Positions 28,705 through 36,980 of a stretch of DNA of 64,000 nucleotides are shown here, in pieces. The stretch spans positions 62,001 to 126,000 of the forward strand of contig NZ_SAVB01000005.1 in assembly GCF_004022265.1 (NCBI RefSeq), given 5' to 3'. The notes beneath the pieces are model-generated. The model worked only from the letters and a program-made list of their open reading frames with translations, was not told the origin of the DNA and did no database searches. A program made the position numbers and the translations under genes. The stretch comes from Paenirhodobacter ferrireducens. Its GTDB lineage: Bacteria; Pseudomonadota; Alphaproteobacteria; Rhodobacterales; Rhodobacteraceae. How positions within the stretch are numbered: position 1 is the stretch's first letter; the number at the start of each line of letters is the position of its first letter.

Positions 28705-30729
28705 ATGTTGCATGCTGGCCGCGGTGGAGGAGAACCGATCGGAATCGCGATGCAGAACAGACCCGTGCGCCCCGGCCTGTCGGTGCCGCTCGAAGAGGCG
28801 CTGAACGAGCTCGAGGAGGGCTTTGCCGTCTTCGACGCCGAGTTCCGGCTGTTGGCCTGGAACCGGCGCTTTCTGGAATTGCACGACCTGCCCGCGGCGC
28901 TGGCCTTTCCGGGGGCGGAATACGAAAGCTTCGTGCGCTGCTTTGCCGAGCGTGGCGATTACGGCCCGGGCGAGCCGGCGGCGCTGGTGCGCGGGCGGAT
29001 GACCGGCGCGCGGCGCGCCGAGCGGATCGAAATCGAGCTGGCGAAACCGATGGATCGGGTGATCGAGGCGGTGGGGCGGCCGTTGGCCTCGGGCGGCTAT
29101 CTGTCGACCTGTGCCGATGTCACGGCGCGGCGCAACCGCGCCGTGCAGCTCGAGGCGCAGGTCGAGGAGCGCACCCGCGCGCTGCGGCTGAGCGAGGAGC
29201 GTCTTGCCCTGATCGCCGACGAGGTGCCTGCGGGCATCGCGCATTTCGACAGCGAGTTGCGCATCCTCTATGCCAACCGCCGCTTTGCCCGCGCCTATCG
29301 CCGCAGCCCGGCCGAGATGATCGGGCTGCACGCGACCGAGGTGCTGTCGTCCCGCACGCTGGGCGACTCCGAATGCTATTTCGAACAGGCCCGGCGCGGC
29401 GCGCTCGTCGATTTCGAGATGCGGGTGGAGCTGCCCGACGGCCGTTTCAAGGACATCCGCACCCTGCTGCGCCCCGAGCGACCGTCCTCGGGCGAGGTGA
29501 TCGGGTTTTACCTGCTGTCGATCGATGTCACCCGGCGCAAGGCGGCGATGGCGGCCCTGATGGGGGCGCAGAAGATGGATGCGCTTGGCCGCATGGCCTC
29601 GGGCATCTCGCATGATTTCAACAACCTGCTGACGGTGATCCTGGGCAACCTGCTGCCGCTTGCCGAGGAGATCGGCGAGGGCGAGCTGAACCGCGAGTTC
29701 CTGGCGCCGGCAATTGCCGCCGCCCGCCGCGGCTCGGCGCTGACGCAGCGGCTTCTGACGCTTGCCCGGCGCGAGCAGTTCGCGCCCGAGCCCACCGACA
29801 TTCCGGGCGCGGTGGCCGAGATCTGCACGCTGCTGCGTGCCTCGATGCCGCGCAAGCTGGTGATCGGCACCGAAAGCACGGCCGAGGTGCCGTCGGCGCT
29901 GGTCGACCGCGCGCAGCTTGAGATGGCGCTCCTGAACCTTGCGATGAACGCCCGCGACGCGACCGGCGGGGCGGGGCACATCCGGATCGAAATCGCGCCC
30001 TACGACCTGCCGCCGCAGGAGGCGGAACTTCTCTATCTGCCGGTCGGCCGCTATGTCCGGCTGCGGTTTTCCGACGACGGCTGCGGCATGTCGCCCGAGC
30101 AGGTGGAGCGGATCTTCGAACCCTTCTTCACCTCGAAGGCGGCCGGCGCCGGTTCGGGGCTCGGCCTCTCGATGGTCTATGGTTTCGTCAAGCAGTCGAA
30201 TGGCGCGATCATGGTCGACAGCGCGCCGGGCAAGGGCGCGAGCTTCACCATCCTGCTGCCCAGCGTCGAGCTGGCCGCGCTGCCGCCCGCGCCACTTGCG
30301 CTGCCCGCCCCCGAGCCCGCGTCCGAGGAGGAAAGCCCGCCGCTGCTGCTGCTGGTCGAGGATGACCGCGACGTGCGCCGCACCCTGCGCCGCAAGATCG
30401 CTGCCCTCGGCCATCCGCTGATCGAGGCCGACAGCGCCGACGAGGCGAAGCTGCTGATCCAGCGCATCGGCGCGATTGCGGTGGTGATCTCGGATATCGA
30501 CATGCCCGGCACGCTCGACGGGTTCGGCCTGGCGCGCTGGCTGGCGGCCGAGCGGCCGGGCACCGGCGTCGTGCTGATGAGCGGCAAGGCGGGGCTTGCC
30601 GGTCAGGCGGCGGCCGAGCTGCCGGGCCTGCCCATCCTGCGCAAGCCCTTCACCGATGCGGCGCTGGCCGCGGCGCTTGCCACCGCGCGGGCGCAGGCGC
30701 ATGCACCCCAGCCGGCAAGGAGAGACTGA
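28705..30729 (+). CDS. PAS-domain hybrid sensor histidine kinase
   Basis: 674 residues, no membrane segments. In order: a PAS-like domain (about 30-130; EEGFAVFDAEFRLLAWNRRFLEL), a short coiled coil, a second PAS (about 170-285), a dimerisation domain with the phospho-acceptor His in GISHDFNNLLTV (near 312), a HATPase domain (MNARDATGGAGHIRIEIA; SDDGCGMSPEQVERIFEPFFTSK; GSGLGLSMV) and a C-terminal receiver (LLVEDDRDVRR; SDIDMPG). The start at 28705 has GGAGGGGG upstream; two other in-frame ATGs exist. The response regulator gene overlaps its stop by 1 bp (TGATG). Confidence 0.9.
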   Translation: MLHAGRGGGEPIGIAMQNRPVRPGLSVPLEEALNELEEGFAVFDAEFRLLAWNRRFLELHDLPAALAFPGAEYESFVRCFAERGDYGPGEPAALVRGRMTGARRAERIEIELAKPMDRVIEAVGRPLASGGYLSTCADVTARRNRAVQLEAQVEERTRALRLSEERLALIADEVPAGIAHFDSELRILYANRRFARAYRRSPAEMIGLHATEVLSSRTLGDSECYFEQARRGALVDFEMRVELPDGRFKDIRTLLRPERPSSGEVIGFYLLSIDVTRRKAAMAALMGAQKMDALGRMASGISHDFNNLLTVILGNLLPLAEEIGEGELNREFLAPAIAAARRGSALTQRLLTLARREQFAPEPTDIPGAVAEICTLLRASMPRKLVIGTESTAEVPSALVDRAQLEMALLNLAMNARDATGGAGHIRIEIAPYDLPPQEAELLYLPVGRYVRLRFSDDGCGMSPEQVERIFEPFFTSKAAGAGSGLGLSMVYGFVKQSNGAIMVDSAPGKGASFTILLPSVELAALPPAPLALPAPEPASEEESPPLLLLVEDDRDVRRTLRRKIAALGHPLIEADSADEAKLLIQRIGAIAVVISDIDMPGTLDGFGLARWLAAERPGTGVVLMSGKAGLAGQAAAELPGLPILRKPFTDAALAAALATARAQAHAPQPARRD

Positions 30730-31439
30730 TGCCCCTGATCTACCTGCTCGAGGATGACCTCGACATCGCCCGGCTGATCGAGCGCACGCTGAGCCAGCAG
30801 GGCTATGCGCTGCGCAAGTTCCGCCGTCTGGCCGAGTTCGAGCGCGAGGTGCGCCGGCAATTGCCCGACCTGTGCCTGATCGACCTGTCTTTGCCCGATG
30901 GCGACGGGCTCGGCCTGCTGGGATCCGGGCTGTTGCCGCGCTCGGTGCCGCGGGTGGTGGTCACCGGGCGCGGGTCGGTCACCGACAAGGTGATCGGGCT
31001 CGAGATCGGGGCGGACGACTACATCACCAAGCCGTTCGAACCGCGCGAGCTGGTGGCGCGGGTGCGCGCCGTGCTGCGCCGTGGCACGCTCGCCCGCGAG
31101 GAAAGCGAGGCGGCGGCGCATGCGCAGGCGCGCTTCGGCGGCTGGGTGGCGAACCTGACGGCCTGCACGCTTGCCGGCCCGGCGGGGCAGCAGGTGGCGC
31201 TCAGCTCCTCGGAGACCAGCCTGCTCGGCGCCTTCCTGAATGCGCCGAACCGGGTGCTGAGCCGGGCGCAGCTGCTCGATGCCACGCGCGGGCGCGCCGA
31301 CGAGCCCTTCGACCGCTCGATCGACGCGCGGGTGTGCCGGCTGCGCCGTAAGCTCGAGGATGACAGCCACGCGCCCGAGCTGATCCGCACCGTCTATGGC
31401 GCGGGCTACATCCTGACGAGCGATGTCGACTGGCTGTGA
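30729..31439 (+). CDS. OmpR-type response regulator
   Basis: 236 residues: receiver domain (LLEDDLDIARL; phospho-acceptor Asp in LCLIDLSLPDGDG near residue 52; TKPFEPREL lysine) and winged-helix output domain (about 135-236; RSIDARVCRLRRKLEDD, TVYGAGYIL). Cognate to the overlapping hybrid kinase. The target is unknown; the fadN-like/acyl-CoA ligase operon is divergent to the pair and is the nearest candidate. Confidence 0.92.
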   Translation: MPLIYLLEDDLDIARLIERTLSQQGYALRKFRRLAEFEREVRRQLPDLCLIDLSLPDGDGLGLLGSGLLPRSVPRVVVTGRGSVTDKVIGLEIGADDYITKPFEPRELVARVRAVLRRGTLAREESEAAAHAQARFGGWVANLTACTLAGPAGQQVALSSSETSLLGAFLNAPNRVLSRAQLLDATRGRADEPFDRSIDARVCRLRRKLEDDSHAPELIRTVYGAGYILTSDVDWL

Positions 31440-31445
31440 CGCGCC

Positions 31446-32573
31446 TCAGCGATAGGCGCGCAGATAGTGGTTCTCGAACATCCGCTTGAGCCAGTGCAGC
31501 GGTTTCAGCGCCGACAGCACGATGTTGATCTTGCCGCGACGGAACACCAGCATGCCGCGGTCGAGGCTGTCCATGATGCACACCAGCTCGGCCTCGAAGG
31601 CGGCCTTCGGCGCCTCGCCCTTCAGCGTCGCGGCGATGTTCGCGGCGGCGGCCTTCGCCTGCAGGTCGGCCTGATGCGCCTGTTTCGGCATCCAGTCCGG
31701 CCCCGGATAGCTGCCGGCATCGCCCGCGACCCAGATCCCGGGCCGGTCCGCCACCCGGCACAGCCCGTCGGCCAGCACCATGCCGCCCGGCGAGAGCGGC
31801 AGATCGGCATTCGCGAGCCACGCCGGCCCGGTCATGCCGGGCTGGAACAGGATCAGGTCGGCCGCGATCTCGCCGCCCTCGGTCACCACCTTGGCGGGCT
31901 CGATCCGCACCATCTTGTGGCCCAGATGGGTCTCGACGCCGCGCTTCGCCATCTCCTTCAGGATGCCGTCGACCGCCTTCTCGCCAAGGCGCTGGCCGGG
32001 GCGGGACGAGGGGCTGAAGAACACCAGACGGAACTTGTCGCGCCGGCCCTCGCGGCGCAACAGCGTGTCGAGGATGAAGAGATATTCGAACATCGGACCG
32101 CCGCGCATCGCGCCCGGCTCGTTCGGGTTCGTCGCCATGCCGATCGCGATGGTGCCGCCCACCATCGCCTTCAGCCGCACCGCGATCTGCTCGGCGGCAA
32201 GGATGCCCTCGCAGGGGATGATGGCGTTCTCGACGCCGGGCAGCTTGCGGATGAAGCGGCCGCCGGTGGCGATCAGGATCTGGTCGGCGGTGATCGGGCC
32301 GGCGTCGGTCTCGATCACCTTCTCGGCGGCCTGCATGCCGGTGACCGAGGCTTTCACGTGCTTCACCTGGTGGCGCGCGAAGAAGGCCGCGAGCGGCAGG
32401 CGCAGCGCCTCGGCCTTACGCAGCCCGGCCGGGATCCAGATCGAGGAGGGCAGGTAATGCAGTTCCTCGCGCGGCGAGACGACGGTGATCTCGGCCTCGA
32501 CCTTCTGGCGGCGCAGTTCGCGAACGGCGGTGAGGGCGGCAAAGCCCGAGCCGAGAATGGCAATTCTGGTCAT
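31446..32573 (-). CDS. Sulfide:quinone oxidoreductase-like FAD protein
   Basis: 375 residues of the SQR/flavocytochrome-c-sulfide-dehydrogenase superfamily: N-terminal FAD site (ILGSGFAALTAVRELRR), ILIATGG, PGVENAIIPCEG and WVAGDAGSYP, with a C-terminal amphipathic part for membrane docking. Cysteines are at 121, 272 and 332. C121 and C332 fit the two redox cysteines around the flavin, but the position where classical SQR has its middle cysteine reads MRGGPMFEY. An SqrR-like operator overlaps its promoter, supporting a sulfide role. It is convergent with the response regulator gene. Confidence 0.75.
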   Translation of the reverse strand: MTRIAILGSGFAALTAVRELRRQKVEAEITVVSPREELHYLPSSIWIPAGLRKAEALRLPLAAFFARHQVKHVKASVTGMQAAEKVIETDAGPITADQILIATGGRFIRKLPGVENAIIPCEGILAAEQIAVRLKAMVGGTIAIGMATNPNEPGAMRGGPMFEYLFILDTLLRREGRRDKFRLVFFSPSSRPGQRLGEKAVDGILKEMAKRGVETHLGHKMVRIEPAKVVTEGGEIAADLILFQPGMTGPAWLANADLPLSPGGMVLADGLCRVADRPGIWVAGDAGSYPGPDWMPKQAHQADLQAKAAAANIAATLKGEAPKAAFEAELVCIMDSLDRGMLVFRRGKINIVLSALKPLHWLKRMFENHYLRAYR

Positions 32574-32594
32574 GTGCTGGATCCGGGCTGAGAT

Positions 32595-32636
32595 ATTCGA
32601 TCTCTGGAATGTAACTTTGCCGCAGCGCAGAAGCAA
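32595..32636 (-). promoter_or_regulatory. SQR-like gene promoter with SqrR/BigR-type operator
   Basis: On the minus strand TTGCTT (32631-32636) and TACATT (32608-32613), 17 bp apart, form a good sigma-70-type promoter 35 bp before the gene. ATTC-N8-GAAT (32595-32610) overlaps the -10 box. As I recall, this is the operator consensus of SqrR/BigR, persulfide-sensing ArsR-family repressors of sulfide oxidation genes in Rhodobacter. Repression by promoter occlusion is the obvious inference. Confidence 0.7.
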
Positions 32637-32668
32637 GCGCGGCGTCGTGGCGCAGGGGGCGCGGGGGA

Positions 32669-33883
32669 TCAGCGGCGGCGCAGGGCGCGGGGCGGAATGC
32701 CGGCGCGGGCACGCAGCTTCGCCACCACCCGGCGCGAGACGGTGATGCCCGCCTGCGCCAGTGCCTCGGCCAGTGCGCCGTCGGTCAGCGGTGCGCTCGG
32801 ATGCTCGGCGCCGACCAGCGCGCGGATGCGGGCGATGACGGCGGGGCCGGCCTCGGCATTCTCGGCCTGGGCGACGGCGCGGCCGAAGAAGGCCGCCAGC
32901 GGTTCGGTCCCGCGGGGCGTCTCGGCCGAGCCCGCGGCGACCATCCGGCTGACCGTGCTTTCATGCAGCCCGATCGCCGCGGCGACGGCGCGGCGGGTCA
33001 GCGGGCGCAGCGCGGCGGGGCCGTCGCGCAAGAAGCCCGGCTGTTCGCGGGCGAGCGCCGTGCCAAGCGCCAGAAGGGCAGCGTTGCGCCGCTCGACCGC
33101 GGCAATCAGCGCCTGTGCCGCGCGGCGCTCGCGCGCGGGGCCGGTGATCGCGGCGAGGGTCAGGCGCGGCGCGGTCTCGCGGTTCAGCCGCACGGCCCAG
33201 CCCGTGCCCTCGGGGGCGAAGACGAGATCGGCGATGCGGGCGCGGGCAGGGGGCGTGGCAAAGCCCGCGGCGGGGCGGGGGCTCAGCCCGCGCAGCTGGG
33301 CGAGCAGCGGCGCAAGCATGTCGGGCGGCAGCCCCGTGGCGCGGGCGAGCGCCGCGGGGCCGCCCTCGGCAAGGGCGGGAAGCGCCTCGAGGACGCGGCG
33401 CATCTCGGGCGCGATCGGGCTTTCCTCGGCCAGTTGCAGGGCGAGGCACTCGGCAAGCGAGCGGGCGAACAGCCCGCGTGGCTCGATCCGCTGCAGCTGC
33501 GCCAGCACCGCCTCGATATGCGCGGGCGGCAGGCCGAGGCGGGCGGCGATTGCGGGCGTGGGCGTGGCCAGAAACCCCTGCGCATCCAGCGCCTCGGCCA
33601 GCGCCAGCGCCACCGCGCGATCGGCAGGGGCGGGGACAAGCCCGGGCAGGCACTCGAACACATGGGCGATGAGCGAGGGCCCCTCGTCGGCGATCTCGAC
33701 ATCCTCAAGCGCCGCGGCCCTCGGCAGCTCGAGCCGCAGGAAGGGGTTCTCGGCCGCCGCCTCGCGCAGGCTCTCGCCCAGATCGAGGTTCGACAGGCCG
33801 AGCAGGCCGATCGCGCGCACCAGATCCTGGCTGAGGGTCAGCCGGGTCTGCTGGCGCAGCGCGATGTCCTGACGCAGCTTCAT
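32669..33883 (-). CDS. rpoN: Short sigma-54 (RpoN) paralogue
   Basis: 404 residues (E. coli RpoN is 477). Region I is recognisable (LRQQTRLTLSQDLVRAIGLLGLSNLDLGESLREAAAENPFL), as is the core-binding domain (about 80-230). The helix-turn-helix LTRRAVAAAIGLHESTVSRMVA is followed by the conserved TPRGTEPLAAFF, and the RpoN box is SRRVVAKLRARAGIP near residue 385 (consensus ARRTVAKYRE, so diverged). Its ATG overlaps the stop of the glutamine amidotransferase gene (ATGA), tying the sigma factor to the catabolic cluster that also contains a sigma-54 activator and promoter. Confidence 0.92.
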   Translation of the reverse strand: MKLRQDIALRQQTRLTLSQDLVRAIGLLGLSNLDLGESLREAAAENPFLRLELPRAAALEDVEIADEGPSLIAHVFECLPGLVPAPADRAVALALAEALDAQGFLATPTPAIAARLGLPPAHIEAVLAQLQRIEPRGLFARSLAECLALQLAEESPIAPEMRRVLEALPALAEGGPAALARATGLPPDMLAPLLAQLRGLSPRPAAGFATPPARARIADLVFAPEGTGWAVRLNRETAPRLTLAAITGPARERRAAQALIAAVERRNAALLALGTALAREQPGFLRDGPAALRPLTRRAVAAAIGLHESTVSRMVAAGSAETPRGTEPLAAFFGRAVAQAENAEAGPAVIARIRALVGAEHPSAPLTDGALAEALAQAGITVSRRVVAKLRARAGIPPRALRRR

Positions 33884-34605
33884 CCGTGCGCGATCTCCTC
33901 GCCGCGCAGCACGCGGGCAAAGCCGCGGGCGATGCGCTGCTGATCGAGCGGGCCCGACAGCGAGGCCATCGCCTCGGCATGCAGATCGTCGGCCAGCCGC
34001 ACCCCGTCGGGCGGGGTGATCAGCGCGCGCAGGAAGTCGAGGGTGAACTCCGGGTGGGCCTGCGACGAGATCGCCGGGAAGTCGCTGTAGAGAAAGCCGC
34101 CGTTCGGCGAGGCGGCGGTCGAGAACAGCCGCTCGGCCCGCGGCGGCGGCACCATGACCTGATCCTGATGGATCGAGAGCGCGGGCAGCGCGCCCGGCCC
34201 GAAGACCGCAGCCCCCGTCGCGCTCAGGTCGTGGTCATGCCGGCCCACCACCCAGCCGTCGGGCGACTTGCGCACCTCGCCGCCGAAGGCCTGCGCCATC
34301 ACCTGATGGCCGAAGCAGACGCCGGCGAGCGGCACCCGCGCCGCGGCGATGCGCTGCAACCCGGCGATCAGCGGTGCGATCCACGGCCGGTCCTCGTAGA
34401 CCCCGGCGCGCGAGCCGGTGACGAGGAAGGCGTCGAAGGCGGTCAGATCCTCGGGCACCGTCTCGCCCTCGGCGACGAAGACGCGGGTGAACCGCGCCTC
34501 GGGCAGCACGGGGGCAAGCCAGCGCGAGAACATATCGGCATAGCTGCCATGGACGGGCTCGAAGGCGGGGCCGGTGGTGTCGGTCTCGAGAATGCAGATC
34601 TTCAT
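33880..34605 (-). CDS. Class I glutamine amidotransferase-like hydrolase
   Basis: 241 residues with an intact triad: nucleophile C97 in GVCFGHQ, then H184 and E186 in SSQAHPEF. Free-standing class I amidotransferase proteins of this type hydrolyse gamma-glutamyl bonds (PuuD does this on gamma-glutamyl-GABA, though PuuD is a C26 relative). Next to two glutamine-synthetase-like ligases and an aldehyde dehydrogenase, the likely role is removal of the glutamyl group at the end of the pathway. Alternatively it could serve the ligases as an ammonia-releasing partner. It overlaps rpoN by 4 bp. Confidence 0.82.
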   Translation of the reverse strand: MKICILETDTTGPAFEPVHGSYADMFSRWLAPVLPEARFTRVFVAEGETVPEDLTAFDAFLVTGSRAGVYEDRPWIAPLIAGLQRIAAARVPLAGVCFGHQVMAQAFGGEVRKSPDGWVVGRHDHDLSATGAAVFGPGALPALSIHQDQVMVPPPRAERLFSTAASPNGGFLYSDFPAISSQAHPEFTLDFLRALITPPDGVRLADDLHAEAMASLSGPLDQQRIARGFARVLRGEEIAHG

Positions 34606-34619
34606 GGGGTCCTCGGAAG

Positions 34620-34642
34620 GGGCGGGGGAGGGCCCCCCGCCC
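34620..34642 (-). terminator. Intercistronic hairpin between aldehyde dehydrogenase and amidotransferase genes
   Basis: Perfect 9-bp stem GGGCGGGGG/CCCCCGCCC with a 5-base loop in the 44-bp gap. No U-run; probably lowers read-through into the amidotransferase and rpoN genes or protects the upstream mRNA. Confidence 0.55.
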
Positions 34643-34649
34643 GTTGCGC

Positions 34650-36146
34650 TCAGCTCAGTTCGATCCAGACGGATTTCGTCTGGGTGTATTGCGTCAGCGC
34701 CTCGAGGCACTTGTCGCGGCCGTTGCCCGATTGCTTGAAGCCGCCCCAGGGCGTGGTGGCATCGCCCGCCTCGTAGGCGTTGACCCAGACGATGCCGGCC
34801 TCGATCTCCTGCGCGAAGCGATGTGCGCTTTTCAGATTCGAGGTCCAGATCGCCGAGGCGAGGCCGTAGATCGTGTCGTTCGCGGTGGCAATCGCATGGT
34901 CGAGATCGTCGACCGGGATGATCGAGGCGACCGGGCCGAAGATTTCCTCCTGCGCGATGGTCATCTTGTTCGAGACATCGGTGAAGAGCGTCGGCTCGAC
35001 ATAGCAGCCGGCGTTGAACCCCGCCGGCACGCCGCCACCGAAGGCAAGCTTCGCGCCCTCGGCCTTGCCCTTCTCGATGTAGCCGAGCACCCGCGCCTGC
35101 TGTTCGGGGGTGACCAGCGGGCCCATGGTGGTCGCGGGGTCGAGCGGGTTGCCCGGCACATGCATGCCCTTCGCGGCCTCGGTGAAAAGCGCGACATACT
35201 CGTCATAGACCTTGCGCTCGACCAGGATGCGCGAGCCGGCCGAGCAGACCTCGCCCTGGTTGCCGTAGATGCCGGCTACGCCGAAGGTCGCGGCCTTCTC
35301 GAGGTCGTCGCAATCGGCCAGCACGATCTGCGGCGACTTGCCGCCGCATTCGGTGGTGACGCGCTTCATGTTCGACTGGCCGGCATAGACCATCATCAGC
35401 TTGCCGACCTCGCCCGAGCCGGTGAAGCCGATCTTGTCGACATCCATGTGCAGCGCGAGCGGCTTGCCGGTTTCCTCGCCAAAGCCGGTGACGACGTTGA
35501 AGACGCCGGCGGGCCCACCCGCCTCGCAGAACAGTCGGGCGAGCAGCAGCGCCGAGAGCGGCGACTGTTCGGCCGGTTTCAGCACCACCGAGTTGCCGCA
35601 AGACAGCGCCGGGGCCAGTTTCCAGGCCGCCATCATCAGCGGGTAGTTCCACGGCACCACGATGCCGCACACACCGAGCGGCTGGCGCAGGATGTAGTGC
35701 AGCGCATCGGCCTTGGTCGAGGTGACGACGCCCTCCATCTTGTCGATCGTCTCGGCAAAGAAGCGGATCGTCATCAGAGAGCCGGGGATGTCGATGTTGA
35801 GCATGTCCGAGATCGGCTTGCCCATGTCGAGCGTGTCGAGAAGCGCGAAATCCTCGGCGTGCGCTTCGATCAGATCGGCGAAGCGGCGCATCACCGACAT
35901 CCGGTCCGAGGGCGCCATGCGCGACCAGACGCCCGACTTGAACGCCTTCCTGGCGCTGGCGACGGCGCGGTCGACATCCTCGGCGGTGCCGCGGGCGAGC
36001 TCGGCCACGACCTCGCCGGTGGCGGGGTTCACGGTCTCGAACTTGCCGCCCTTCGCGGCATCGACGAAGGTGCCGTCGATGAACAGGCGGGTGTCGGGTT
36101 TCAGCGCGGCGGCGCGCGCCTGCCAGTCTTTCAGCGTCAGGGTCAT
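34650..36146 (-). CDS. NAD(P)-dependent aldehyde dehydrogenase (PuuC-like)
   Basis: 498 residues of the ALDH superfamily: NYPLMMAAWKLAPAL (cofactor-site start), FTGSGEVGKLMM, general base in TTECGGKSP and nucleophile cysteine in NQGEVCSAGSRI (near 300). Length and motifs resemble PuuC/gamma-glutamyl-gamma-aminobutyraldehyde dehydrogenases. AGGAGG precedes the ATG at 36146, so the upstream in-frame ATG at 36164 is rejected. In the cluster it should oxidise the aminoaldehyde, or its glutamyl conjugate, made by the P450 system. Confidence 0.9.
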   Translation of the reverse strand: MTLTLKDWQARAAALKPDTRLFIDGTFVDAAKGGKFETVNPATGEVVAELARGTAEDVDRAVASARKAFKSGVWSRMAPSDRMSVMRRFADLIEAHAEDFALLDTLDMGKPISDMLNIDIPGSLMTIRFFAETIDKMEGVVTSTKADALHYILRQPLGVCGIVVPWNYPLMMAAWKLAPALSCGNSVVLKPAEQSPLSALLLARLFCEAGGPAGVFNVVTGFGEETGKPLALHMDVDKIGFTGSGEVGKLMMVYAGQSNMKRVTTECGGKSPQIVLADCDDLEKAATFGVAGIYGNQGEVCSAGSRILVERKVYDEYVALFTEAAKGMHVPGNPLDPATTMGPLVTPEQQARVLGYIEKGKAEGAKLAFGGGVPAGFNAGCYVEPTLFTDVSNKMTIAQEEIFGPVASIIPVDDLDHAIATANDTIYGLASAIWTSNLKSAHRFAQEIEAGIVWVNAYEAGDATTPWGGFKQSGNGRDKCLEALTQYTQTKSVWIELS

Positions 36147-36160
36147 GGGGGAACCTCCTG

Positions 36161-36979
36161 TCATTTCTGTTTTGTTTCTCGTGTTGCGACGACGGATGCG
36201 ACGATGAGGACGAGCGAGAGCAGGACGATGATGGTGCCGACGGCGTTGATCTCTGGGGTCACGCCGCGGCGCAGGGTGGAATAGATGTACATCGGCAAGG
36301 TGTTGTCTCGGCCGGTCAGGAAGAAGGTGACCGGGATCTCGTCGAAGCTGAGCACGAAGCTCAGCATGCCGGCGCCGACGATGGCGGTGCGGATGTTGGG
36401 GAGCGTGATGTCGACGAAGCTGCGCCAGGGCGAGGCGCCGAGATCGAAGGCCGCCTCCTCGAGCGATTTCGGCAGCCGCTGTAGCCTTGCATAGACCTGG
36501 GTCACGACGACGCCCAGAAGCGCCGTGGCATGGCCGAGGATCACCGTTTCCAGGCTGAGCGGGAAGCCGATCAGCTTGAACATGTTCAGCATCGAGATGC
36601 CGGTGACGATGCCGGGCAGGGTGATCGGCAGCAGGATCAGGCGGCGGAACACGGTCTTGCCGGGGAAGCTGACCTTGTGCAGCGCGAGTGCCGCGGGCAC
36701 GCCGACGCAGAGCGTCAGGATCGTCGCCCCGGTCGCCACGTAGAAGCTGTTGCGGATCGCGGCGAGCAGGTCGCCGTTCGAGGCAAGCTTGACGTACCAG
36801 TCGAGGGTGAAGCCCGACAGCGGCCAGGTCAGCGAGCGCGAGTCGTTGAACGAGAAGGCGATCAGCACCCAGATCGGGATGTAGAGGAACGCCATCAGCG
36901 CCGCGACGAAGGTCATGAAGGCGGTGTCGGCGCCATAGCGCGAGACGAGGCCCGGGGCGCGGTTCGGTGATTGTGCCAT
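36161..36979 (-). CDS. potC: Spermidine/putrescine-type ABC transporter permease
   Basis: 272 residues with six predicted helices. The cytoplasmic EAA loop is LEEAAFDLGASPWRSFVDITLPNIRTAI near residues 165-192. PotC-like by position and by the short N-terminus. The start follows the potB stop by 1 bp. It forms the channel with PotB. The substrate is probably an amine, judging from the neighbouring amine-catabolism genes, not necessarily putrescine. Confidence 0.88.
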   Translation of the reverse strand: MAQSPNRAPGLVSRYGADTAFMTFVAALMAFLYIPIWVLIAFSFNDSRSLTWPLSGFTLDWYVKLASNGDLLAAIRNSFYVATGATILTLCVGVPAALALHKVSFPGKTVFRRLILLPITLPGIVTGISMLNMFKLIGFPLSLETVILGHATALLGVVVTQVYARLQRLPKSLEEAAFDLGASPWRSFVDITLPNIRTAIVGAGMLSFVLSFDEIPVTFFLTGRDNTLPMYIYSTLRRGVTPEINAVGTIIVLLSLVLIVASVVATRETKQK

Positions 36980-36980
36980 G

